From Cedecea neteri (GTDB lineage Bacteria; Pseudomonadota; Gammaproteobacteria; Enterobacterales; Enterobacteriaceae), in NCBI RefSeq assembly GCF_000758325.1, contig NZ_CP009459.1:4340001-4404000 (forward strand): DNA of 64,000 bases, written 5' to 3'. The notes beneath the pieces were generated by a model, which was given only the letters and a program-made list of their open reading frames with translations, made no database searches and was not told the origin of the DNA. Positions 17,833 through 26,594 of this stretch are shown here, in pieces. Position 1 is the stretch's first letter; the number at the start of each line of letters is the position of its first letter. The position numbers were made by a program, and so were the translations under genes.

Positions 17833-18309
17833 TTATTCAGCAAATTTCAATAATGCCTCACCATCCAGGCGGTAACGAACCCATTCCGATTGCGGTAACG
17901 CCCCGATGCTCAGATAAAAATCAATCGCGGGCTGGTTCCAGTCCAGGACAGACCATTCCAGACGACCACACTGCCTTTGCACGGCGCACTGCGCGATATA
18001 TTTCAGTAACGACCTTCCCGCTCCTCTGCCGCGGTACTCAGGAGAGATGTATAAATCCTCCATGTAGATACCGTTCCGCCCAAGCCAGGTCGAGTAGCTG
18101 GTGAAGAAAACGGCGTAACCGATAATTTTGCCTTCTGTCTCGCAGATCAACGCTTCGGTTTTACTGCCTGCATCAAACAGCGTCGCCCGGATCTCTTCTG
18201 GCGTAGTGACCACTTCCTGCGGGGCTTTCTCATACACGGCCAGCTCATAGATCATGTCGTAAATAGCCTGAGCGTCTTCCGGTCGGGCCTGACGAATCGT
18301 CATACTCAT
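17833..18309 (-). CDS. GNAT family N-acetyltransferase
   Basis: A protein of 158 residues with the GNAT fold. The acetyl-CoA loop is seen in YRGRGAGRSLLKYIAQ (about 92-107), preceded by the strand NGIYMEDLYISPE. The overall pattern (IRQARPEDAQAIYDMIYELA, YEKAPQEVVTTPE, DWNQPAIDFYLSIGA) is that of the spermidine/thialysine acetyltransferase-like group. That suggests a small amine acceptor, which is of interest next to the polyamine genes further on, but specificity is unproven. AGGAAA precedes the ATG. It is divergent from a LysR gene. Confidence 0.85.
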   Translation of the reverse strand: MSMTIRQARPEDAQAIYDMIYELAVYEKAPQEVVTTPEEIRATLFDAGSKTEALICETEGKIIGYAVFFTSYSTWLGRNGIYMEDLYISPEYRGRGAGRSLLKYIAQCAVQRQCGRLEWSVLDWNQPAIDFYLSIGALPQSEWVRYRLDGEALLKFAE

Positions 18310-18401
18310 TGGTTTTCCTGTTATTTCTGGATGGCGTTAACGTTGCTGGCCCCAAGCATAAAGGTTATTGTCAGGCGAATTAAGTGCAATGAAATCACCA
18401 G

Positions 18402-19334
18402 ATGATGAATATTATGCATCCAACCTTAAGGCGTCTCGATTTAAACCTTTTACCTGTTTTTGACGCGATTTATCGCCATCGTTCCGTCCGGCTGGCGGCG
18501 GATGAACTGGCGATGAGCACCTCGGCGCTTAGCCACGCGCTGTCGAGACTGAGAGCCTCGCTCAATGACCCGCTGTTTTACCGCGAAGGGCACCGGATGT
18601 GTCCCAGCGTGTATGCCACGCAGCTCGCCCCTGCTATTGCTTCAGCGTTGAAATACCTGGATCAAGAGCTGACTCAGCAGCCGGAATTTGACGCTTCCCG
18701 GACGACTGAACGCCTGCAGATAGCGATTACGGATTTTACCGCTTTTTGCATTTTCCCAGCCCTGATGCACAAACTGCAGCACGAAGCGCCCGGCCTGAGC
18801 TTCGAGTTACTTTACTTGCCTCATACCCCGGCACTGACGGAGCTTCTGGCGGGCGAAGTGGATTTGGCGTTGGGGTTCAGTACGTCTGAAGATATCCGGC
18901 ATCCGGAGCTGGAAGAAATCGACTGGTTTACAGATGAGTACGTGGTTATCAGTCACCCAGGCCGGACACGGCTGACATTTGAGGATTATCTCGCCGCAAG
19001 GCACATCGTTGTCACGCCGTGGAATGAGAAGCAAGGGGTGCTGGACAGGCAGCTTGAGCAAATGGGTTACACACGGCAAATAGCCATCAAGACGCCGTCC
19101 ATGCTTGGCGCGCCGTTTATTGTGGCCGAGAGCAATCTGTTAATGGCGCTGCCGCGCTTTGCCGCTGAAAAGCTGATGCCGGCCGCAAATATAAAGATTT
19201 TTTCATTACCTTTCGAAATACGTCCGTTTGAAATAAAAATTTATTCACACAAACGAAGCGGGAAGCGGAGCGCGACCAACTGGCTAAAAGAGAGGCTGCA
19301 AACGCTGGCGAAAGAGATAAATGCCGGGCAGTGA
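18402..19334 (+). CDS. LysR-family transcriptional regulator
   Basis: A protein of 310 residues. The N-terminal winged helix-turn-helix RLDLNLLPVFDAIYRHRSV, then ADELAMSTSALSHALSRLR, is of the NodD/NahR/LinR type, and a periplasmic-binding-protein-like effector domain follows. It is divergent from the GNAT gene (92 bases between), so it may control that gene and itself. Three possible ATGs (18402, 18405, 18414) lack a clear ribosome-binding site; the first is given. Confidence 0.9.
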   Translation: MMNIMHPTLRRLDLNLLPVFDAIYRHRSVRLAADELAMSTSALSHALSRLRASLNDPLFYREGHRMCPSVYATQLAPAIASALKYLDQELTQQPEFDASRTTERLQIAITDFTAFCIFPALMHKLQHEAPGLSFELLYLPHTPALTELLAGEVDLALGFSTSEDIRHPELEEIDWFTDEYVVISHPGRTRLTFEDYLAARHIVVTPWNEKQGVLDRQLEQMGYTRQIAIKTPSMLGAPFIVAESNLLMALPRFAAEKLMPAANIKIFSLPFEIRPFEIKIYSHKRSGKRSATNWLKERLQTLAKEINAGQ

Positions 19335-19353
19335 AAGCTGTTCGGCGTTTAGC

Positions 19354-20229
19354 TCATCCCGCTTTACGCAGCCGGGTTACCAGAGCCTGAACCGCCGGGG
19401 ACGTTTTTCCCGCAGAAGAACAGACCAGGCCAAACTCACGATGAAGTCCCGGCGTCAACGGCACCACGCACAGGCCGCGCGTATCTTCAGGCAGCGTGGA
19501 CGCTGGCACTATTGCTACGCCCATTTCTTCGCGCACCAGCATACAGGCACTGACCCAGTCCCGCACCGTGACGCGAACGTCAGACAAGCGCAAACCGGCC
19601 TCTGTCATTAAACTGCCGCCGTTTACCACACAGCCCCCGGTCGCCAGCACGAAGGGTTGCCCCGCCAGCGCCTGAAGGGTTATTCCCTGGGATCTGGCCC
19701 CACGCGCCATGGCGTGGCTGGCAGGCAGCACCGCCACCCAGGCATCCTGCCCGAGAATAACGTCAGCCCTGCCGGGAACGGGATTCATCACCACGCCCAG
19801 CTCGACGGTATCTGCGGCAATCCATTGTTCGACCTCTTCATCAATACCTTCGAGCACGACGACTTCAATGCCGGGATGCAAACGCCTGAAGTCCCGCAGC
19901 AGGCCGGGCAGCAGCGTAGACGTCACTGACGGGAAGCTGCCGAGGCGAATACGGCTCCCGTTTAAGTCCCGGCAAGTTTCGGTCAGCGAGCGGATCGCCT
20001 CGAGATGCAGCTGCATACTCCTGGCATGAGCGATAACCTGCTCCCCCAGCGCGGTAACGCCAATGTTCCTGCGTTCGCGGGTAAAAACGGGGAACCCCAG
20101 GGAAGCCTCCAGCTGCGCGATGGCCTGGCTGGCACCTGACTGCGTCATGCCCACGTCTTCCGCCGCACGGGAAATGTTCCGGGCATCGGCCACCGTGACC
20201 AGCAGTCGCCAGTGCAAAAGATTCATCAT
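19354..20229 (-). CDS. LysR-family transcriptional regulator, divergent from GST
   Basis: A protein of 291 residues. The helix-turn-helix is NISRAAEDVGMTQSGASQAIAQLEASLG (about 18-45) and the effector domain follows from LNGSRIRLGSFPSV. It is transcribed away from the glutathione S-transferase gene across 129 bases, the standard arrangement for a LysR protein and its target. A near palindrome TAGCTAAGCTA (about 20239-20249) lies 10 bases upstream of the start and could be the autoregulatory site. The cognate ligand is unknown. Confidence 0.9.
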   Translation of the reverse strand: MMNLLHWRLLVTVADARNISRAAEDVGMTQSGASQAIAQLEASLGFPVFTRERRNIGVTALGEQVIAHARSMQLHLEAIRSLTETCRDLNGSRIRLGSFPSVTSTLLPGLLRDFRRLHPGIEVVVLEGIDEEVEQWIAADTVELGVVMNPVPGRADVILGQDAWVAVLPASHAMARGARSQGITLQALAGQPFVLATGGCVVNGGSLMTEAGLRLSDVRVTVRDWVSACMLVREEMGVAIVPASTLPEDTRGLCVVPLTPGLHREFGLVCSSAGKTSPAVQALVTRLRKAG

Positions 20230-20358
20230 CGTTATCAGTAGCTAAGCTAATAGTTATTTAATGAATGATTAATTTTACAGAGATAACGGACTAAATCATA
20301 GTGCATCCAGGCGCCGGGTCGCGCGCTGTACACCTGTTTCCCCATTTTTGGAGATGCT

Positions 20359-20964
20359 ATGAAACTGTATTACGCCCCAAAAGCTTGTTCGCTCTCGCCT
20401 CACATTGTCCTCCGTGAATTAGAGCTGGAATTCGAACTCATCAAAGTGGATAACAAAACCAAGCTCACCGCCGACGGGCGAGACTTTTTCACCGTCACGC
20501 CCAAAGGCTATGTTGCCGCGCTGGAGCTGGACAACGGGGAGATCCTGACGGAAGGCACGGCTATCGTACAGTACCTGGCCGATCTCCGGCCGGAAAAAGG
20601 GCTAGCGCCTCTGGCAGGAAGCTGGGCACGGGTGAGATTGCAGGAGTGGCTGAACTTCATTACCAGCGAGCTTCATACTGCGTCTGCCCCGCTGTTCAAC
20701 GCCTCGCTCCCGGAGGAGGTTAAAACCATCTTCCGTGAAAAATTCTTCAAGCGGCTCGATTTTGTTCAGGATGCCCTCTCGAAGACGGTGTACCTGACCG
20801 GCTCCGCTTTTAGCGTGGCTGATGCCTATCTTTATACCGTCCTGAGCTGGGGCAAAATGTTATCAATCGACCTTAACCAGTGGCCCGCTATTGCCCGTTA
20901 TATGACGGCGATAAACGCGCGGCCAGCGGTGCAGGAAGCTCTACGAGTGGAAGAAACTCACTGA
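20359..20964 (+). CDS. Glutathione S-transferase, bacterial beta class (GstA-like)
   Basis: A protein of 201 residues. The thioredoxin-fold N-terminus [16 protein letters not shown] has the beta-class Cys10, and [12 protein letters not shown] contains the glutathione-binding Glu/Ser-type turn. The C-terminal helical domain has [15 protein letters not shown]. It aligns with E. coli GstA (201 aa) over its whole length but is clearly diverged, so it may be a paralogue. It conjugates or reduces electrophiles with glutathione in the cytosol. It is preceded by GGAG and probably controlled by the divergent LysR protein. Confidence 0.9.
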   Translation: MKLYYAPKACSLSPHIVLRELELEFELIKVDNKTKLTADGRDFFTVTPKGYVAALELDNGEILTEGTAIVQYLADLRPEKGLAPLAGSWARVRLQEWLNFITSELHTASAPLFNASLPEEVKTIFREKFFKRLDFVQDALSKTVYLTGSAFSVADAYLYTVLSWGKMLSIDLNQWPAIARYMTAINARPAVQEALRVEETH

Positions 20965-21025
20965 TCCCTTTTGCCCGCTGAACAGTGTTATCATCCGGGC
21001 CAGGCTAACCAACCCAGAGATAACC

Positions 21026-21271
21026 ATGAACAACGAAATCGACCTGAAATATTACGACATCGCGGACGAGTACTCGACGGAAGCGGCCAAGCCCGTTGCC
21101 GAAGATGAACGTGACGCCGTGGCGCACTATTTCCAGCTGCTGATTACCCGCTTAATGAATAACGAGGAAATCAGCGAGGAAGCGCAGGGTGAGATGGCCG
21201 TTGAGGCTGGCCTTGCCGAACAGCGCATTGACGAAATCGCTGAGTTTCTGAATCAGTGGGGCAACGAGTAA
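21026..21271 (+). CDS. ymjA: YmjA, DUF2543 small protein
   Basis: An acidic protein of 81 residues closely matching E. coli YmjA, with blocks [40 protein letters not shown] and [14 protein letters not shown]. It is predicted to be cytosolic and helical. Function is unknown. It starts 61 bases after the GST stop with AGAGATAACC before the ATG. Confidence 0.93.
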   Translation: MNNEIDLKYYDIADEYSTEAAKPVAEDERDAVAHYFQLLITRLMNNEEISEEAQGEMAVEAGLAEQRIDEIAEFLNQWGNE

Positions 21272-21295
21272 TTTCTGCCGCAACACGTTTCCCCG

Positions 21296-21994
21296 TCAGA
21301 ATGGACTGTCGCATCTGGCCGCCACCGGTTCGCCGCTGACGGGGTGAACAAAACGCAGTTCGCTGGCATGCAGCATCAGCCGCAGCACTCGTTCGGTGCC
21401 CGGCAACGCCAGCCCGCCATACAGATCGCAGCCCAGGATAGGGTGCCCAAGATATTGCGCATGGATGCGCAGCTGGTGGGTCCGTCCGGTTTCCGGCGCA
21501 AGCTGCACCCTCGTTAACGGCAGCCGGGCGCCATTTTCAGGTTCCCGATAAAACCGCTCAATAACCTTGTAGCGCGAGCGAGCAGGTTTGCCGCTGACGG
21601 CGCAAATCGACATCAGCGGAAACAGCGCCGGATCTTTGGCAATCGCCGAGTCGATTATCCCTTCCTCTTTTTCAAGATGCCCGCACAGCAGCGCGGTATA
21701 CACCTTGGCAACCGAACGCTGGCTGAACTGTTGGCACAGCAAAGCATTGATCGCCTTATTGAGCGCAATCACCATCAGCCCGGACGTGCCGAAATCCAGG
21801 CGATGCACCAGCGTGCAGCCGGGGAATATCTTCACCAGCCGATGATGTACCGAATCAAGGTTCTGCGGGTTTTTCCCTGACAGACTGAGCAAGCCGGAAG
21901 GTTTATTGATCAACGCCAGATGCTCGTCCTGATAAAGAATCTCTATCTCATCAAAACAAGGCGGGGCAATAAAAGTATCAATAATCGTAGACAT
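21296..21994 (-). CDS. RluA-family pseudouridine synthase
   Basis: A protein of 232 residues. The catalytic motif HRLDFGTSGLMVIALN (Asp at about 67) is that of RluA/RluD enzymes, and LAPETGRTHQLRIHAQYLGHPILG is the conserved RTHQLRxH motif. There is no S4 domain, and the protein is shorter than RluC or RluD, resembling RluA (219 aa). It isomerises uridine in rRNA or tRNA; the target base is not predictable. It is convergent with ymjA. Confidence 0.88.
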   Translation of the reverse strand: MSTIIDTFIAPPCFDEIEILYQDEHLALINKPSGLLSLSGKNPQNLDSVHHRLVKIFPGCTLVHRLDFGTSGLMVIALNKAINALLCQQFSQRSVAKVYTALLCGHLEKEEGIIDSAIAKDPALFPLMSICAVSGKPARSRYKVIERFYREPENGARLPLTRVQLAPETGRTHQLRIHAQYLGHPILGCDLYGGLALPGTERVLRLMLHASELRFVHPVSGEPVAARCDSPF

Positions 21995-22157
21995 CTGGCT
22001 GCCCGGCTGAAGAGTGGAGCCGGATGATAGCGAATTTCACGAGTCATTGCTCAATTATGACAGCCCATTCAGCCGGATTATTGCTCCATGTAAATGAGGA
22101 CAGGATAATTTTCATACATCCTGAAAAACGTGAAGTCCGAGCATGGAGTGCTTACTT

Positions 22158-22400
22158 ATGCCTGTCATACTAAGAATTAAAGGGTATAGTTTCTTCTTCT
22201 ATTCGAATGAAGGAACACCTCTCGAGCCGCAACACATTCATGTGCGAAACTCAGAGGCCGAAGCTAAATTCTGGCTATGTCCTTTTATTACGCTTGCACG
22301 TAATGATGGTTTCAGTTCCAGACAACTTACTGAACTGGAAGATTACGTTAAACATCACCGGAAATTATTTACAGAGGCATGGTATGGCTATTTCAGCTAA
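22158..22400 (+). CDS. DUF4160 protein (first gene of a TA-like pair)
   Basis: A protein of 80 residues with the DUF4160 pattern: LRIKGYSFFFYSNEG, EPQHIHVRNSEAEAKFWL, and a C-terminal LEDYVKHHRKLFTEAWYGYF. The ATG at 22158 is preceded by GGAG; five residues upstream in frame are unlikely to be translated. The gene overlaps the DUF2442 gene by 17 bases. DUF4160/DUF2442 pairs are common in bacteria and are suspected toxin-antitoxin-like modules. Neither activity is established as far as I know. Confidence 0.85.
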   Translation: MPVILRIKGYSFFFYSNEGTPLEPQHIHVRNSEAEAKFWLCPFITLARNDGFSSRQLTELEDYVKHHRKLFTEAWYGYFS

Positions 22401-22632
22401 ACACCTGAGCTTTGATGAGCAAAAAATGTGGGTTGAACTGAGCGATGGGCGCACGTTAGGCGTACCGTTGGAATGGTTTCCAAAGTTGCTCCATGCCGAT
22501 CAGGTACAGCGTGCCAATTATGAATTAAGCGCACGCGGCATTCATTGGGATACTCTAAATGAAGATATCTCCGTTGAAGGACTGCTCGCCGGTCGCGGCG
22601 ATACAACCTTTCGCCCTCATGACGCGGCCTGA
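22384..22632 (+). CDS. DUF2442 protein (second gene of a TA-like pair)
   Basis: A protein of 82 residues with the DUF2442 pattern: MWVELSDGRTLGVPLEWFPK, LLHADQVQRANYEL, and IHWDTLNEDISVEGLLAGRG. It is read in a frame different from the partner gene, starting at an ATG inside its last codons, which points to translational coupling. The frame is open further upstream, but those residues only mirror the partner gene. DUF2442 proteins are thought to be small DNA- or protein-binding antitoxin-like partners, without firm evidence. Confidence 0.85.
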   Translation: MAISAKHLSFDEQKMWVELSDGRTLGVPLEWFPKLLHADQVQRANYELSARGIHWDTLNEDISVEGLLAGRGDTTFRPHDAA

Positions 22633-22660
22633 AAAGAAATAGAATTCAACTTCTCGCGCC

Positions 22661-22690
22661 AAAAAAGGGGCCATTAAGGCCCCTGTTTAA
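22661..22690. terminator. Bidirectional terminator
   Basis: AAAAAAGGGGCC-attaa-GGCCCC between the convergent DUF2442 and cytochrome genes. The A run gives a T run on the minus strand; on the plus strand TGTTT follows. Confidence 0.8.
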
Positions 22691-22705
22691 ACTTATCTGG
22701 CTGAA

Positions 22706-23908
22706 CTATTTACCTTCACCAGTAATCTTTTTCACTTCTTCTGCCGTTGCCGCAGGCGCACCGTTCCCCCAGGAGCCGCGCACGTAGTTCACCACGTCGG
22801 TCATCTCTTTATCCGACAGCACGCCTTTGTAGCCGGGCATCATGAACGGAATGGTGCCCTGGGTTTGCGGCGTATGCGCCCCGTCGGCAATCACGCGGAT
22901 AAGCGAGGACGGCTCTTTCGCCATCACCGCCGAGTTGCCCACCAGTGACGGCACGTTAAAGTCAGTCCCCTTCCCGTCCGGGCTGTGGCAGGTTGAGCAA
23001 TAGCGCATGTAGAGAGTTTTACCGTCGGACGGCTGCGAAAGCACGGCAGCATTCACCGGCATGATCGCTGGTTTTTGCGGCTTGAAGTTGGCGATATACA
23101 GCGCGATAGCTTCCAGGTCGGCATCAGTCAGGTACTGGGTGCTTTGGGTGACCACTTCGCCCATCGGGCCGGCAATGGCGTGATGCTGGCTGCGGCCTTT
23201 GCTCAGCAAGTCTTTCACTTCCTGGGTGGACATATTCATGCCGCGCAGGGAAGGCGCATACCAGCCGTCGATCATCGCCCCGCTCAGGAATTCAGGGCTG
23301 GCATCATCGTAGCCCTTCTCCTGCATCGCCATGCCGCGCGGCGTATGGCAGGCGCCACAGTGGCCCGGCCCCTGAACCAGATAAGCCCCGCGTTTGATTT
23401 TCTCCGCGTTTTCCCCGTGGGCTTCAACCACCACGCCGCCGGATTTCACGTCATCCACGAACAGGCCGTTCCACACGCGCAGCGGCCAGCGGGCCGACAG
23501 CAACAGCGGAATATCATTCTCTTTGTTGGCGGTCGCCGCCGGGGCAACGTCCTTCATAAAGTAGTCGTACAGCGCCCTCACGTCTTCATCGGTCATTTTG
23601 GCGTAGGAAGGATAAGGCATCGCCGGGTAAAGGGCGTGGCCATCTTTGGCTATCCCCTGGCGAACCGCCTTCTCGAAATCTTCGTAGCTGTAATCGCCAA
23701 TGCCGTGGGTTTTGTCCGGCGTGATGTTAGTGGAGTAGATATCGCCCACCGGCGTGGAAAACTTTTTGCCTCCGGCCATCGGCTGGCCGCCGTCTACGGT
23801 GTGGCAGGCGACGCAGTCTGACGCGCGCGCCACGTACTCACCTTGCGATACGGCAGCGTAGCCGCTGGCAGAAAAGAGGATTGAGATAGCCGCTAAAATA
23901 CGTTTCAT
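22706..23908 (-). CDS. Triheme cytochrome c, electron acceptor of the adjacent dehydrogenase
   Basis: A precursor of 400 residues with a signal peptide and three CxxCH heme sites: CVACH (32-36), CGACH (184-188) and CSTCH (304-308). This three-domain layout is that of the cytochrome subunit of periplasmic alcohol, gluconate and sorbitol dehydrogenases (AdhB-like). It would carry electrons from the flavoprotein encoded 7 bases upstream to quinone or oxidases. Heme attachment needs the Ccm machinery, which is also encoded in this window. The ATG of MKRILAA is chosen because it opens the signal peptide; the frame extends to 24007 without support. Confidence 0.92.
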   Translation of the reverse strand: MKRILAAISILFSASGYAAVSQGEYVARASDCVACHTVDGGQPMAGGKKFSTPVGDIYSTNITPDKTHGIGDYSYEDFEKAVRQGIAKDGHALYPAMPYPSYAKMTDEDVRALYDYFMKDVAPAATANKENDIPLLLSARWPLRVWNGLFVDDVKSGGVVVEAHGENAEKIKRGAYLVQGPGHCGACHTPRGMAMQEKGYDDASPEFLSGAMIDGWYAPSLRGMNMSTQEVKDLLSKGRSQHHAIAGPMGEVVTQSTQYLTDADLEAIALYIANFKPQKPAIMPVNAAVLSQPSDGKTLYMRYCSTCHSPDGKGTDFNVPSLVGNSAVMAKEPSSLIRVIADGAHTPQTQGTIPFMMPGYKGVLSDKEMTDVVNYVRGSWGNGAPAATAEEVKKITGEGK

Positions 23909-23915
23909 TTTTTGG

Positions 23916-25820
23916 TTACCCCATCGCCACAAGTTCGTTGACTGCACGCCATGCCTGGTCGATAGCCGCGTGGGCGTAGGCGCTCCAGTCTGAGTCAGAG
24001 TTAGCAATCGTGATGCGGCCTATCGGCTGGCGGGCACGGTTGATAATTTCCGGCATTTTCTCCATGTCATCGCTCAGGGCGTTAGCGTAGTAGGCGTAGC
24101 CGTGCGCCCAGCGGTTGACCGTGATGGCCGCAATATCGCGTTCGTGATCAAAGCCGGTGTGGCCCAGCATCTCCTGCAGCTGAGAGCGGATCATCTGCTC
24201 GTGGGCTTCGAAGGTAGAACCCAGCAGGAACGCACGGCCCCGGCGGAACTGCTCGCGCGGAGACATGTTGCTGCCCGGATAAGTCGGCACATACACCATG
24301 TGAATACACATCGGGTCATCCGGCGTCTGCGAATGATGGTAGTCGCCCATACTGACCGGGTAATCGAGCTTCACGCGGCTGTAAGGTGCGGCAGGCGAAT
24401 AGAATTCATGCACGCCGGTGTTTTTGAAAGCACGCCAGTTGTTGACCACCACGTTGGTGTACACCAGCGGGGCTTTGACATTGAGGCGCAGATCTTCTTT
24501 CTGCTGCTCCGGCGCCTCCGGCACGATGTACGGGATCATCATGTTGTAGCCCGCCATGATGGCGTTGCGGCTATTCACGCGATGCAGCTTGCCGCTCTGA
24601 TTGTTGATGTAGCTCACCACCACGCCGTTGTCGGCATTGGCAGCGTTAATCACGCTGCTGTTGAGGCGAATGCGGGTGCCGTTTTCCGGTCTGTCCAGCA
24701 GCTCGTAATGTAGCCTCGCGGTGACGGAATCTTCCATCGTGCTGCCCGGCAGCGCTTCAGGAATCAATTTGCGCACCATCAGGCGCGTCAGCCCGGCATT
24801 TCCGTCCGGGAAGTGGTAAGTGTACGGCTCTTCGAGGTCGGCCAGCGCTTCACCATCCAGCGGCGGTAAACCCATCGCCTCCATGCCCGGCAGCGCACAG
24901 GCGCGCGCGTCGCTGCAGCTCACGCCTTCAATGCCGATGGCAAAAAAGTCGTTGGTACGCTGCTGGAAGTACATCAGCGCCATTTTGCTTAAGCCGACTT
25001 TCTTCTCGAGGAGTTCATGATAGCTGTGGGTATCCAGCCATTCGCTTTTCTGTTCGACCGTCATGCCCGGCAGGTAATCGGCAGGATTGATGTGCAGATC
25101 CAGCAGCGCCTTGCGGTCTGCCTCACTCAGCGGGAAGTCATTGATAAAGGCTTCGATGCTGCGTCCATTCAGCCTGTCCGGCGGAATGTCGTCCGACACC
25201 GCGCGGCCAGGGTCACCGCTGACGATTTTGGTTTCGCCGAAGTTCTTTTTGTCGAAGAACACGCCGCGGCTCAGGTTCTGGTCCGGGTAGAAAGTGGCGT
25301 CAAAGCTGCTTTTCATTCGCGTGATGCTGACGCCCAGGGAATCCATCAGGCCGTGAACCACCGGGCTGAAGTTGCTGTTCGGGGACTGGAATGACTCGCT
25401 GCCGCCGTAGCCCAGCAGCGTTTTGCCACCGACGTTGAACTGGTTGCGCTTGGCGTGGCCGCCGAAGTCGTCGTGGTTGTCGAGGATCAGTATTTTGGCC
25501 TCTTTCCCCATTTTTTCGCGCCAGAAGCAGGCCGCCGCCAGGCCGCTGATCCCGCCGCCGACCACCACCAGGTCGTACTCTTCTTCTACTGGCAGCTTAC
25601 CGAAGTCGAATTTTTCGTGCTCGCGCCCAAGGGCGTGCGCCATTTCGAACGAACCAGGGTGGTTGCCGCGCAGGCCAGTCAGGCCCGGCGGGTAGTAATC
25701 TGCATTTATCACGGCGCTGCCGGGTGCTTTGCCGTTTGCCCTCACCAGTTCCAGAGGCGTTAAACCAGAGACAATTGCAATTGCCATCCCGTTAAGAAAG
25801 TCACGTCGGGTAATAGACAT
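23916..25820 (-). CDS. Tat-exported FAD-dependent spermidine dehydrogenase (SpdH-like)
   Basis: A protein of 634 residues. The twin-arginine signal SITRRDFLNGMAIAIVSG opens it, and the FAD-binding motif VVVGGGISGLAAA lies at about 85-97 with LILDNHDDFGGHAKRN following. The length and the blocks around YGGSESFQSPNSNFSPVVHG and NRWAHGYAYYANAL match proteins annotated as spermidine dehydrogenase (SpdH of Pseudomonas and Citrobacter). That enzyme splits spermidine into 1,3-diaminopropane and 4-aminobutyraldehyde in the periplasm. The neighbouring aminobutyraldehyde dehydrogenase agrees with this. Substrate choice among polyamines is inferred. Confidence 0.85.
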   Translation of the reverse strand: MSITRRDFLNGMAIAIVSGLTPLELVRANGKAPGSAVINADYYPPGLTGLRGNHPGSFEMAHALGREHEKFDFGKLPVEEEYDLVVVGGGISGLAAACFWREKMGKEAKILILDNHDDFGGHAKRNQFNVGGKTLLGYGGSESFQSPNSNFSPVVHGLMDSLGVSITRMKSSFDATFYPDQNLSRGVFFDKKNFGETKIVSGDPGRAVSDDIPPDRLNGRSIEAFINDFPLSEADRKALLDLHINPADYLPGMTVEQKSEWLDTHSYHELLEKKVGLSKMALMYFQQRTNDFFAIGIEGVSCSDARACALPGMEAMGLPPLDGEALADLEEPYTYHFPDGNAGLTRLMVRKLIPEALPGSTMEDSVTARLHYELLDRPENGTRIRLNSSVINAANADNGVVVSYINNQSGKLHRVNSRNAIMAGYNMMIPYIVPEAPEQQKEDLRLNVKAPLVYTNVVVNNWRAFKNTGVHEFYSPAAPYSRVKLDYPVSMGDYHHSQTPDDPMCIHMVYVPTYPGSNMSPREQFRRGRAFLLGSTFEAHEQMIRSQLQEMLGHTGFDHERDIAAITVNRWAHGYAYYANALSDDMEKMPEIINRARQPIGRITIANSDSDWSAYAHAAIDQAWRAVNELVAMG

Positions 25821-25841
25821 AGATAACCTTTTTTATCAGTC

Positions 25842-25971
<130 letters not shown>

Positions 25972-26109
25972 GACATATTGTTAACCAAATGATAACAAAC
26001 TCCCTGCCGCTTCGCTACGCGATAAGCCTGTTAACTCTAGTGTCTTTTCTGGTAACGGGTTGTCTGTGCACCGTCCGCTGGTAATGACCAGTCAGCGGCG
26101 TTCAGTGGC

Positions 26110-26583
26110 CTATTGCCGCGGCTTTAGCTCTTCGTCGAGTTTCTTCGAGTCGTAGTAGTCGCCCTGCCAGGTGATTTTGCCGTGGCTGACTTTGATAAAG
26201 CTCACGCCTTCAAACTTGATCGGGTTGTTGGTTGCCGGGCTTCCGCCCCACTCACCGCTGTTAGTGCCGGTGAACGTCCAGCGGAAAGCGATGGTGTCGT
26301 GGTTGTAAACCGGCTCGCTGGTCATCTGCCAGTGCAGGTCCGGCACCGCTTTAATAAACGCGCCAATCACCTCTTTCTCGGCTTTTTCTTTCCCTTCAAC
26401 CGGCGTGCCGACGGCGGCGTCGTAATAAACCATGTCGCTGGCAAGATACTGGGCCGCCTGCCCGGCGTTATGGGCATTCCACGCGGCCATATAATTTTTC
26501 ACCACGGAAAGCGGAGCGCTTTCGGCCAGCGCCAGGGCCGAAAAGAAAAACAGCGACAGCGCAGCAGCATTAACTCTTTTCAT
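26110..26583 (-). CDS. Secreted SnoaL/NTF2-like protein
   Basis: A protein of 157 residues. A signal peptide (MKRVNAAALSLFFFSALALA) precedes a SnoaL-like polyketide-cyclase/ketosteroid-isomerase fold: VVKNYMAAWNAHNAGQAAQY, then VPDLHWQMTSEPVYNHDTIA and IKFEGVSFIKVSHGKI. Such domains often act as small-molecule isomerases or binding cups. Its place between the aldehyde and spermidine dehydrogenase genes and its export suggest that it handles a periplasmic amine or aldehyde intermediate, which is only inferred. It starts 11 bases after the ALDH stop. Confidence 0.8.
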   Translation of the reverse strand: MKRVNAAALSLFFFSALALAESAPLSVVKNYMAAWNAHNAGQAAQYLASDMVYYDAAVGTPVEGKEKAEKEVIGAFIKAVPDLHWQMTSEPVYNHDTIAFRWTFTGTNSGEWGGSPATNNPIKFEGVSFIKVSHGKITWQGDYYDSKKLDEELKPRQ

Positions 26584-26594
26584 CGCAGGGATCC

